The notes under the pieces are model-generated. The model did not search any database and was not told where the DNA came from. It saw only the letters and a list, made by a program, of their open reading frames with translations. DNA of 5,495 nt from contig JAHHUE010000088.1 of NCBI GenBank assembly GCA_020024155.1, positions 1 to 5,495 on the forward strand. The letters run 5' to 3'. Positions 1 through 5,459 of this stretch are shown here, one piece after another. How positions within the stretch are numbered: the first letter of the stretch is position 1; each line of letters begins with the position of its first letter. This DNA comes from Oscillospiraceae bacterium (GTDB lineage: Bacteria > Bacillota > Clostridia > Oscillospirales > Ruminococcaceae). A program made the translations under genes and the position numbers.

Positions 1-62
1 TATGGATTATATTTACTTGATTATATAATTGTAAATAATTTTATTTTTTCTTTATTTGCACT

Positions 63-89
63 TAATTTTTTATCTATTTGTGCCGATAA
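63..89 (+). promoter_or_regulatory. Sigma-28 (SigD/FliA) type promoter for the flgM operon
   Basis: A perfect GCCGATAA -10 element lies at 82-89, and TAAT at 63-66 is a 3-of-4 match to the TAAA -35 element, with a 15-base spacer. This is the layout known for Gram-positive flagellar sigma factor promoters. Transcription should start near 96-98, giving a leader of roughly 46 bases before the preferred flgM start at 144. FlgM inhibits sigma-28, so this promoter would put the anti-sigma factor under control of its own target. The call rests on motif match and position; no start-site data are available. Confidence 0.8.
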
Positions 90-125
90 AATAAAAAGAA
101 ATAGATTTTAATTTTAGATTTTCTG

Positions 126-136
126 GAAAGGATGTG
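126..136 (+). promoter_or_regulatory. flgM ribosome binding site, overlapping a CsrA-like GGATGT motif
   Basis: GAAAGGATGTG matches the anti-Shine-Dalgarno complement GAAAGGAGGTG with one mismatch. Its core lies about 9 bases before the ATG at 144. The ATG at 132 lies inside this element and so has no usable spacing, which decides the start in favour of 144. Bases 128-135 (AAGGATGT) also match the 3' eight bases of the known CsrA consensus RUACARGGAUGU. Confidence 0.6.
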
Positions 137-143
137 TGCAATA

Positions 144-452
144 ATGCTGAATATGTCAATTTCTAAAATTACTCGACCAAATTCAATTTCTAAAACATAT
201 AATACAACTCAAAATCACGGGACTGTCGCAAATACAAGTATGAATCATTCTTACGATTCCGTTTCTATTTCATTTGGAGCAGATAATGCAAATTCTTTCC
301 AAAAAGAACTAGTTAGCCGTATATCTCAGGAAATTCGCACAACAACGACAACCGGAAAAATTCAAGAACTTAAAGAGGCTGTTTCATCAGGAGAGTATCA
401 AATTGACCCTGAAAGAATTGCCAAAAGTATTCTTTTTCAGTGGGAGGAATAA
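144..452 (+). CDS. flgM: FlgM, anti-sigma-28 factor (negative regulator of flagellin synthesis)
   Basis: FlgM binds the flagellar sigma factor and blocks late gene transcription until it is removed, classically by export through the completed hook-basal body. The protein is 102 residues from the ATG at 144, near the usual FlgM length. The N-terminal half (about 1-50) is rich in Ser, Asn and Thr and looks disordered, including the stretch DSVSIS that resembles the family's conserved segment before the helices. The C-terminal half carries the sigma-binding region: FQKELVSRISQEI (about 53-65), KIQELKEAVSSGEY (about 72-85) and DPERIAKSIL (about 88-97), a pattern typical of FlgM. An ATG at 132 would add four residues but sits inside the ribosome binding site; ATG 153 is a less likely alternative. 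It is the first gene of the operon and flgN follows after 3 bases. Confidence 0.9.
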   Translation: MLNMSISKITRPNSISKTYNTTQNHGTVANTSMNHSYDSVSISFGADNANSFQKELVSRISQEIRTTTTTGKIQELKEAVSSGEYQIDPERIAKSILFQWEE

Positions 453-455
453 TTG

Positions 456-926
456 ATGAACAATCTGTTTAATGATTATCTTGTTTTGCTAAATCAGATG
501 ACAGAAGAACTTAAAAACCTTTCTGAATTAGCTAAAACAAAAAATTTAGCTGCAATGGATAATGACATTATGTCATTAAATGAAATATTGAAAAAAGAAC
601 AAGTTTCTGCATTGGCTTTTCGTGGAATGGAAAGTAAACAGAAATCAATTCTTCAATCATTGGAGCTTACAGATGTTCCTCTTTCTTCTCTTGTTGAACA
701 TTATCCAAAAGAACAGCGTTTTGAAGCTAAAAAAGTAGTTGAAAATTTACAAGATGCATATAAACTTTATTGTTGCAGTTCCGAAGTGGCTCGCAACACT
801 TTGGAGTGCAATCTGCATCAAATAGAAAAAATTATATCCAACATTAAACCTTCTGTGGAAGGTCCTGGATATGAAGATAAATCACCACAATTACCAAAAA
901 AAATGAAAACAGATTTCAGAGCTTAA
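456..926 (+). CDS. flgN: FlgN-type export chaperone for hook-associated proteins
   Basis: FlgN is a cytoplasmic chaperone that binds the C-terminal ends of FlgK and FlgL and delivers them to the flagellar type III export apparatus. The product is 156 residues, normal for the family, and reads as long amphipathic helices: a first helix with repeated Leu (LFNDYLVLLNQMTEELKNL), a LNEILKKEQ segment typical of FlgN near residues 43-51, a middle helix around residues 90-125, and a short polar tail ending PKKMKTDFRA. Sequence conservation in FlgN is weak, so the call relies on this helical pattern plus position between flgM and flgK. GGGAGG at 442-447 is 8 bases before ATG 456. A TTG at 453 in the same frame is possible but less well placed. 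The gap to flgK is 44 bases with no clear promoter or terminator. Confidence 0.85.
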   Translation: MNNLFNDYLVLLNQMTEELKNLSELAKTKNLAAMDNDIMSLNEILKKEQVSALAFRGMESKQKSILQSLELTDVPLSSLVEHYPKEQRFEAKKVVENLQDAYKLYCCSSEVARNTLECNLHQIEKIISNIKPSVEGPGYEDKSPQLPKKMKTDFRA

Positions 927-970
927 CTAAAATATAGGTAGTATTTAGATAATATATAAAGGAGTAATTT

Positions 971-2731
971 ATGAGTATTGGAACTTTTGGCTCGTTTACA
1001 CAGGCGAGATTGGGTATTTACGCTGCTCAAACAGGCTTAAGTGTAACAGGTAATAATATTAGCAATATCAATACAATAGGTTATACAAGACAAAGACTTG
1101 ACCAAACGAGTTTATATGCAGGAGGTAGTGATAGATACTATTCTGCTAACAGTGTTCGTGTTGGTAATGGCGTATTGTGTACTGGAGTATCTCAACTTCG
1201 TGACCCATACTTAGATATTCGTTTCAGAGGCGAAATGGCAAGTGTTGGTGCTATGGACAGCAAACTTCATGGACTTGAAAGCATACAGAAAATTTTGGAT
1301 GAAGTTGGTAAAGGTAATGAAGAATTTGGCGTTTTAGGTGCTCAATTTGATGACTTTTTCAAACAGTTACAGAATTTAAATGATTCTACTGGCTCAGTAA
1401 TTAATGATACACAAGTTCGTTCATCAGCAGAAGCATTGGCTAAATTATTTAATTCATATGCTAATGATTTGAATAAAGTTTATGATAACGCTAAAGATGA
1501 ATTTAAACAAGATATAGAAATTGTAAATGGAATTCTGACAAGTATAAGAGATTTGAATGCAACTATAAGAAAAGCTGAAATTCATGGAGATTCTGCTCTT
1601 GAATTGCGTGATGAAAGAAATATGTTGATTGACCAACTATCTTCTTATATGAAAATTGATGTTACATATGAAGAAGAAGATGTTGGCGGCAAAAAAATAG
1701 AAAAACTTGTACTAAAACTTGGCAATGCAAATCCAGACCCTAACAGTCCTAATGATAGAGCTGTTTTGGTAGATGGTATACATGCAACACAACTTTCTGT
1801 ACCAGATAAAGTGAACGGTAATGATAACAATTTCTTGCTTGTTTCTTTGGCATCTCTTAAAGACTCTAAAGGTCGTGTAAAAGACGGAAGTACAGAACTT
1901 TTGTTAGACGATAACGATTTGTATGGTTCACTTCAATCACAAAGAGAATTTCTTACAGAAGCTGGTGAATTTGCATCAGCAGAAGCCTTGGCAATGGACC
2001 CAGATGCAAATATCAAAAAAGGTATTGTATACTATCAAAAAACATTAGACCTTTTGGCAAATCAGTTTGCAGCAGTATTTAATGAAGCAAACCAAGGTTT
2101 TGTTAGAAACGAAAAAGGTGAATATGTTACAGAAGATGGCACTGTAATTATGAAAGATGGCAAACCAGTTACAGCTGATATGCCAATGACAGATGAATTG
2201 AAAAAATATCTTACAGATAATGGCGGACAGTTCAAAGGTGGCCCATTGTTCAGTAATCAAGGTAATGGCAATGATACAACAGGCATTAGTGCATCAAATA
2301 TTTCGATTTCAAAACAATGGTCTCAGGGTCCACTTATAGTGGGTTCGTTCACACAAAATGCAGCAGGACAAATTGGTAGTACAGATAGCTCAAACATTGC
2401 ACATATGCTTGTTTTGATGACTACTAAAAGAGATTTTACACCGGATAATGCACAAGAACCGATGTTTAAAGGTACATTTAATGAAATGTGGATTAATATA
2501 GGTGCTGTTCTTGGTAAAGATATGATGCTTTCAAATACTATGTTGAATATGTACAAAAGCTCAGCAGTTCGTCTTGATAGCAGTCGTGATTCAGTTTCAT
2601 CTGTTGACCTTAATGATGAAGCCATGAATATGATGCAATACTCAAAATCTTATAACGCAGCTTGCCGTTTGATGACAACAATAGATTCTATTCTTGACAA
2701 ACTCATTAACGGTACAGGCGTATTGACATAA
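971..2731 (+). CDS. flgK: FlgK, flagellar hook-associated protein 1 (HAP1)
   Basis: FlgK forms the first junction layer between the hook and the filament outside the cell, after export by the flagellar type III system. The N-terminus (about 1-45) is canonical: FGSFTQARLGIYAAQTGLSV followed by TGNNISNINTIGYTRQR, the rod/hook family motif. The C-terminus (about 543-586) has the matching SSVDLNDEAMNMMQYSKSYN coiled-coil segment that packs with it. Between them are two other FlgK signatures: GSLQSQREFL near residue 320 and a conserved LDLLANQFAAVFNEANQGF segment at about residues 358-376. At 586 residues it is longer than the roughly 500-550 of well-studied FlgK proteins; extra length sits in Gly/Asp/Asn-rich stretches around 240-310 and 377-440, expected to be surface domains. 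AAAGGAG lies 7 bases before ATG 971. flgL follows after 13 bases. Confidence 0.97.
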   Translation: MSIGTFGSFTQARLGIYAAQTGLSVTGNNISNINTIGYTRQRLDQTSLYAGGSDRYYSANSVRVGNGVLCTGVSQLRDPYLDIRFRGEMASVGAMDSKLHGLESIQKILDEVGKGNEEFGVLGAQFDDFFKQLQNLNDSTGSVINDTQVRSSAEALAKLFNSYANDLNKVYDNAKDEFKQDIEIVNGILTSIRDLNATIRKAEIHGDSALELRDERNMLIDQLSSYMKIDVTYEEEDVGGKKIEKLVLKLGNANPDPNSPNDRAVLVDGIHATQLSVPDKVNGNDNNFLLVSLASLKDSKGRVKDGSTELLLDDNDLYGSLQSQREFLTEAGEFASAEALAMDPDANIKKGIVYYQKTLDLLANQFAAVFNEANQGFVRNEKGEYVTEDGTVIMKDGKPVTADMPMTDELKKYLTDNGGQFKGGPLFSNQGNGNDTTGISASNISISKQWSQGPLIVGSFTQNAAGQIGSTDSSNIAHMLVLMTTKRDFTPDNAQEPMFKGTFNEMWINIGAVLGKDMMLSNTMLNMYKSSAVRLDSSRDSVSSVDLNDEAMNMMQYSKSYNAACRLMTTIDSILDKLINGTGVLT

Positions 2732-2744
2732 TGGAGGGGTTTTT

Positions 2745-3770
2745 ATGATACGTTCTACAACTAATAGTGTGTTGAAAAATTATCGCTACAATTTACAACA
2801 CAGCACAAATATATTAAATAATTCAAGAGATACTGTTTTAACAGGTCGTCGTTATAACTCATTTGCAGATGACCCTGCATCAGTATCACAATCATTTCAC
2901 CTTCGTAGTTCATTGCTTAAATTAGATAGCCAATATGGTGCATGTGAGTCTGCAGTGCGTAAATATGATGTTGCTTGGAGCACATTAAACACTGTTGTTG
3001 AAGATAGCAAAAGAGCAAAAGAAGCTATTTTAAAAGGTGGAGATGATACTGCTGGTGCAGGCAGAAACGCCTTGGGTAAAGAATTAACACAGTTGGCAAA
3101 AGATATTGTTCACACAATGAATGCTAAGTATGGTGATAACTTTGTATTTGCCGGTGCAGACGGACTTAATGTTCCGTTTGAATTTAACGAAAATGGTTTA
3201 TTTTATCGTGGTATAAATGTAAACTCTACTGACCCAAAAGATATTGAAGCTTTGAAACTTATTACAGAAGGTGAAAAAAAATATGCTGATATAGGTCTTG
3301 GACTTAAAGAAGATGCAAATGGTGAAATTATAACAACAAGTGGTTACAATATTGCTATGCATGGAACTAAATTTTTAGGATACGGTCAAGATGATGACGG
3401 AGATCCAAAGAATATTGTATCAATTATAAGTCGTATGGGTCAAATCCTAGAAGGCTGTGATGATAATGGCGATTTTAAACCAGGCGAGAGAGAAGAATAT
3501 TATAGATTATCTAGTAAATTTGAAAAGGCAGCAGCTAGTCTTACTAATGAATATACAACATTAGATACACAGGCATCATTCTTAAAAGAAAATAAAAAAA
3601 ATATGGAAGCTACTTCTTTTACTTTGCAGGAGCAGATTTTGGCAATAGAAAAAGTGGATCCGGCAGATGCAATAATATCTTTTGCATGGGCTCAATATAG
3701 CTATAATGCTGCCCTTAAAGTTGGTAATAGCATACTTTCACAAAGTTTGATGGATTATATGAGTCATTAA
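2745..3770 (+). CDS. flgL: FlgL, flagellar hook-associated protein 3 (HAP3)
   Basis: FlgL is the second hook-filament junction protein, lying between FlgK and flagellin, and is structurally related to flagellin. The N-terminal helix (about 1-60) starts MIRSTTNSVLKNYRYNL and contains TGRRYNSFADDPASVSQS, the conserved TGK/R-x-DDPA signature. A FVFAGADGLNVPFEF segment near residues 132-146 matches the family's y-FaG...PF motif. The C-terminal helix, EKVDPADAIISFAWAQYSYN followed by AALKVGNSILSQSLMDYM, is the usual ending. At 341 residues it is somewhat longer than typical FlgL (about 300-320), with the extra length in an acidic Asp/Gly/Asn-rich central part. GGAGGGG precedes the ATG. DUF6470 follows after 22 bases. 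Confidence 0.95.
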   Translation: MIRSTTNSVLKNYRYNLQHSTNILNNSRDTVLTGRRYNSFADDPASVSQSFHLRSSLLKLDSQYGACESAVRKYDVAWSTLNTVVEDSKRAKEAILKGGDDTAGAGRNALGKELTQLAKDIVHTMNAKYGDNFVFAGADGLNVPFEFNENGLFYRGINVNSTDPKDIEALKLITEGEKKYADIGLGLKEDANGEIITTSGYNIAMHGTKFLGYGQDDDGDPKNIVSIISRMGQILEGCDDNGDFKPGEREEYYRLSSKFEKAAASLTNEYTTLDTQASFLKENKKNMEATSFTLQEQILAIEKVDPADAIISFAWAQYSYNAALKVGNSILSQSLMDYMSH

Positions 3771-3792
3771 AATGTGTAGGGAGGGATAAATA

Positions 3793-4380
3793 ATGACTCC
3801 ACTTTTGGAAATAAAAAGAGTACCTATTGAGATTGAAATGAATATTTCGCCTGCTAAATTGGAATATACGCATGGCACAGCAGAGTTGGAAATATCAAAA
3901 AGTAATGATACTTTACATATTAAAAGTAAATCAATTCGTTTAAATATGGACAGGTTTGAATCAAGTGGGCGTACTGTTTCTGCAAGAAGCACTGCTGTTG
4001 CATATAAAGGGAAAAACAATGCAACTTATAAAGCAACTGCAAGATATGAGCAATCAGGGGATTTGCTTTTAAAAGCTAAATTGGGACAGGGATTACCAGT
4101 TCAGTTTACACAAAATACAAAAGAATATAGTCAAGTACAAAATGTTAATCTACCAGCAAATAATTCTGCTATTGATACTACAGAATTAAATATTAGGTTT
4201 GAAATGGATAAATTAAATTTTGATTGGCATAATTCCACATATAATTTTGAGTTTACACCAGGTAATATTGAAATTTCAGTTACACAACAGCCGGAACTTA
4301 TAATTAAATATATTGGTGGGCCAATTTATGTTCCACCTTCATCAGACCCGGAATATGAACCAATTGATACAAGAGCTTAA
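3793..4380 (+). CDS. DUF6470 family protein (YviE-like), flagellar operon protein of unknown function
   Basis: This is the position, between flgL and fliW, taken by yviE in Bacillus subtilis and by DUF6470 proteins in Clostridia. The 195-residue product fits the family: alternating hydrophobic/polar beta-like strands at the N-terminus (LLEIKRVPIEIEMNISPAKL and AELEISKSNDTLHIKSKSI), a polar middle, then more beta-like sequence and the ending YIGGPIYVPPSSDPEYEP at about residues 173-190. There is no signal peptide, no membrane segment and no recognisable catalytic motif. The biochemical role is unknown; conserved placement suggests a part in assembly or control of the hook-filament junction or flagellin, but that is inference. 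GGGAGGG upstream and 12 bases to fliW fit co-translation with its neighbours. Confidence 0.8.
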   Translation: MTPLLEIKRVPIEIEMNISPAKLEYTHGTAELEISKSNDTLHIKSKSIRLNMDRFESSGRTVSARSTAVAYKGKNNATYKATARYEQSGDLLLKAKLGQGLPVQFTQNTKEYSQVQNVNLPANNSAIDTTELNIRFEMDKLNFDWHNSTYNFEFTPGNIEISVTQQPELIIKYIGGPIYVPPSSDPEYEPIDTRA

Positions 4381-4392
4381 ATAGGAGGAAAA

Positions 4393-4854
4393 ATGTTGAA
4401 TTTGAATACAAGACTTCTCGGAGTTATAAATTATAACGAAGAAGATGTTATATCTTTTCCAAATGGTTTGCCAAGCTTTGAAGATGAGCATGCTTTTTTA
4501 CTTCTTAATATTGAAGGAAGCGAAGACAGTATGTTTTGCCTGCAAAGCACAACAACTCCTGAATTGTCATTTATTCTTATGAATCCTTTTTCGCTTGACC
4601 AAAGTTATGAACCAAGGTTGCGTAAATCAGAACTAGAACAACTTCAAGTAAAAAGAGATGAAGAACTTTGTTTTTATGTTTTATGTGCTTTGAAAAGACC
4701 GGTTTCTGATAGTACTGTTAATATGAGATGTCCTATTGTTATAAATCCAGATATTAAAACTGGATGTCAGGTTATATTAGAAACAGATGATTTTCATATG
4801 CGTCATCCTTTATCAGAGTTCAGTAAAACTGATAAGGGGGATGTAAGTTGCTAG
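4393..4854 (+). CDS. fliW: FliW, flagellar assembly factor and CsrA antagonist
   Basis: FliW is a small cytoplasmic protein that binds either flagellin or CsrA. When flagellin accumulates in the cytoplasm it captures FliW, freeing CsrA to repress flagellin translation; when flagellin is exported, FliW binds CsrA and relieves repression. The 153 residues show the family pattern: ISFPNGLPSFEDEHAFLLL (about 21-39), the LQSTTTPELSFILMNPF strand pair (about 50-66), a Tyr-containing YEPRLRKSELEQL helix (about 72-84), FYVLCALKRP, then CPIVINPDIKTGCQVILE (about 116-133) with the closing DFHMRHPL. Ribosome binding site AGGAGG lies about 6 bases before the ATG. The last 7 bases overlap the start of csrA, suggesting translational coupling of the two partners. 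Confidence 0.95.
   Translation: MLNLNTRLLGVINYNEEDVISFPNGLPSFEDEHAFLLLNIEGSEDSMFCLQSTTTPELSFILMNPFSLDQSYEPRLRKSELEQLQVKRDEELCFYVLCALKRPVSDSTVNMRCPIVINPDIKTGCQVILETDDFHMRHPLSEFSKTDKGDVSC
4834..4844 (+). promoter_or_regulatory. csrA ribosome binding site with GGATGT motif, inside the 3' end of fliW
   Basis: AAGGGGG at 4834-4840 is the Shine-Dalgarno sequence, 7 bases before the TTG start at 4848. It runs directly into GGATGT (4839-4844), the core of the known CsrA recognition consensus; the eight bases GGGGATGT match ARGGAUGU at seven positions. The placement would allow CsrA to block its own translation, as described for CsrA in other bacteria. The autoregulation here is inference. Confidence 0.5.
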
Positions 4855-5093
4855 TATTACAAAGAAAGATAGGAGAAAAACTTATAATAGGTGACAGTAT
4901 AACAGTATCAGTTGTCTCTGTTGATGGTACAAGAGTTAAACTTGCAATCAATGCTCCTCCGGAAATATCCATTCTTCGTAGTGAACTTGTAGAAACAATA
5001 AATGTAAACAAAGATTCTGCTATAAATAAGGATTCTTCTGATGAGTTACTTTCGCTTTTAGAAGATGTTTTAGAGCATAAAAATTCTAATTAA
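4848..5093 (+). CDS. csrA: CsrA, carbon storage regulator / flagellin translational repressor
   Basis: CsrA is a dimeric RNA-binding protein that binds GGA motifs in mRNA leaders; in Gram-positive flagellar systems its main target is flagellin mRNA. The start is TTG at 4848, giving MLVLQRKIGEKLIIGD, the invariant family N-terminus; no in-frame ATG could replace it. RNA-contacting Arg6 and Arg44 are both present, as is GTRVKLAINAPPEI (27-40). The usual His at 43 is Leu here (SILRSEL). The core ends near residue 50. The remainder to residue 81, including the acidic amphipathic DELLSLLEDVLEHK, is a tail longer than the 61-residue Escherichia coli protein and a little longer than the 74-residue Bacillus one; tails in FliW-linked CsrA proteins help form the FliW contact surface. 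The gene overlaps fliW by 7 bases. Confidence 0.96.
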   Translation: MLVLQRKIGEKLIIGDSITVSVVSVDGTRVKLAINAPPEISILRSELVETINVNKDSAINKDSSDELLSLLEDVLEHKNSN

Positions 5094-5110
5094 AAGAGGT
5101 GAATTCTGTT

Positions 5111-5296
5111 ATGAATCCTATAAGTGTAGAGACAATGCAAGCTATTCAAACAATGAAAATTGCAATGTCTTATGAAAATTCTGTAACAAAAATGTGTTTA
5201 GATACACAAGAATCAGTTGCAGAAATGATAAATCAAATGTTACCAGTAACAAATACAGTTGCTTTTAATGGTAGTAATATTGATGTTTATGCTTAA
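5111..5296 (+). CDS. Small YjfB-like putative motility protein
   Basis: The 61-residue product resembles the YjfB-type putative motility protein family: a short helical N-terminal part (ISVETMQAIQTMKIAMSYEN), a second helix with VAEMINQMLPV, and a Gly-containing end NGSNIDVYA similar to the GxNIDI/V ending of that family. Function is unknown. AGAGGTGA at 5095-5102 is the likely ribosome binding site, with its GAGG 11 bases before ATG 5111. A GTG at 5099 in frame would add four residues but lies inside that site. The gene starts 17 bases after csrA and ends 4 bases before the terminator stem, so it is the last cistron of the operon. Position, codon use and the intact frame support a real gene; the family assignment comes from pattern memory and needs a profile search. 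Confidence 0.7.
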   Translation: MNPISVETMQAIQTMKIAMSYENSVTKMCLDTQESVAEMINQMLPVTNTVAFNGSNIDVYA

Positions 5297-5300
5297 AATA

Positions 5301-5338
5301 AAATCTCTGAGGGTAAATTCCTCAGAGATTTATTTTTT
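5301..5338 (+). terminator. Intrinsic terminator of the flgM-csrA operon
   Basis: A perfect 12-base-pair stem, AAATCTCTGAGG (5301-5312) with CCTCAGAGATTT (5320-5331), encloses a 7-base loop and is followed by a run of six T at 5333-5338. It begins 4 bases after the stop of the YjfB-like gene. On the opposite strand the stem is followed by TTTTATTTTAA, so it could also stop leftward transcripts coming from the flagellin gene. Confidence 0.92.
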
Positions 5339-5345
5339 ATATGTA

Positions 5346-5387
5346 TATAAAAATACTCCACTATGTTTAATAACATAGTGGAGTATT
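5346..5387 (-). terminator. Likely terminator of the convergent flagellin gene
   Basis: A perfect 16-base-pair inverted repeat (5352-5367 with 5372-5387) leaves a 4-base loop. Read on the - strand the stem ends in AGTATTTTTATATA, a T-rich tract, whereas on the + strand it is followed by AAATTATAA, which is a poor tail. That asymmetry and its place about 70 bases beyond the flagellin stop suggest it ends the flagellin transcript. Its stem is unrelated in sequence to the operon terminator at 5301-5338. Confidence 0.75.
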
Positions 5388-5390
5388 AAA

Positions 5391-5430
5391 TTATAAACTA
5401 ATTTTATATTATTATAAAGTTAGTTTATAA
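5391..5430. repeat. AT-only inverted repeat between flagellin stop and its terminator
   Basis: TTATAAACTAA (5391-5401) pairs exactly with TTAGTTTATAA (5420-5430). Pairing continues inward through one T-G position and six A-T pairs to a 4-base loop at 5409-5412, giving about 18 pairs. With almost only A-T pairs the fold is weak for its length. In a leftward flagellin transcript it would lie in the 3' untranslated region just before the terminator hairpin. Function unknown; a role in mRNA stability is possible. Confidence 0.6.
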
Positions 5431-5459
5431 AATTTAGATGTAAGTTAAAGTAATAAAAA

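Noticed and set aside
1..29. TATAAT at 24-29 as a housekeeping sigma-A promoter
   Set aside because: The sequence about 17 bases upstream (TATGGA) is a poor -35 element, and the surrounding DNA is so AT-rich that TATAAT is expected by chance.
7..58. Possible terminator of an upstream gene (imperfect repeat around 8-39 followed by a T-rich stretch)
   Set aside because: The stem is all A-T apart from one pair, bulged and with a large loop; it cannot be told from background AT-rich sequence, and no upstream gene end is visible.
132..143. ATG at 132 as the flgM start
   Set aside because: It lies within the Shine-Dalgarno element GAAAGGATGTG and has no ribosome site of its own; ATG 144 has proper spacing.
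926..970. Internal promoter in the 44-base flgN-flgK gap
   Set aside because: The gap has AT-rich TATA-like bases but no matching -35 and no sigma-28 GCCGATAA element; read-through from the flgM promoter is the simpler explanation.
1454..2625. Several - strand open frames opposite flgK
   Set aside because: They lie antisense to a clearly conserved FlgK, have no ribosome sites or recognisable domains, and have the odd composition of shadow frames.
3738..4019. - strand open frame across the flgL/DUF6470 junction
   Set aside because: It is antisense to two conserved genes, with no ribosome site or family resemblance.
4820..5011. - strand open frame opposite fliW/csrA
   Set aside because: It is antisense to the highly conserved CsrA core; no independent support.
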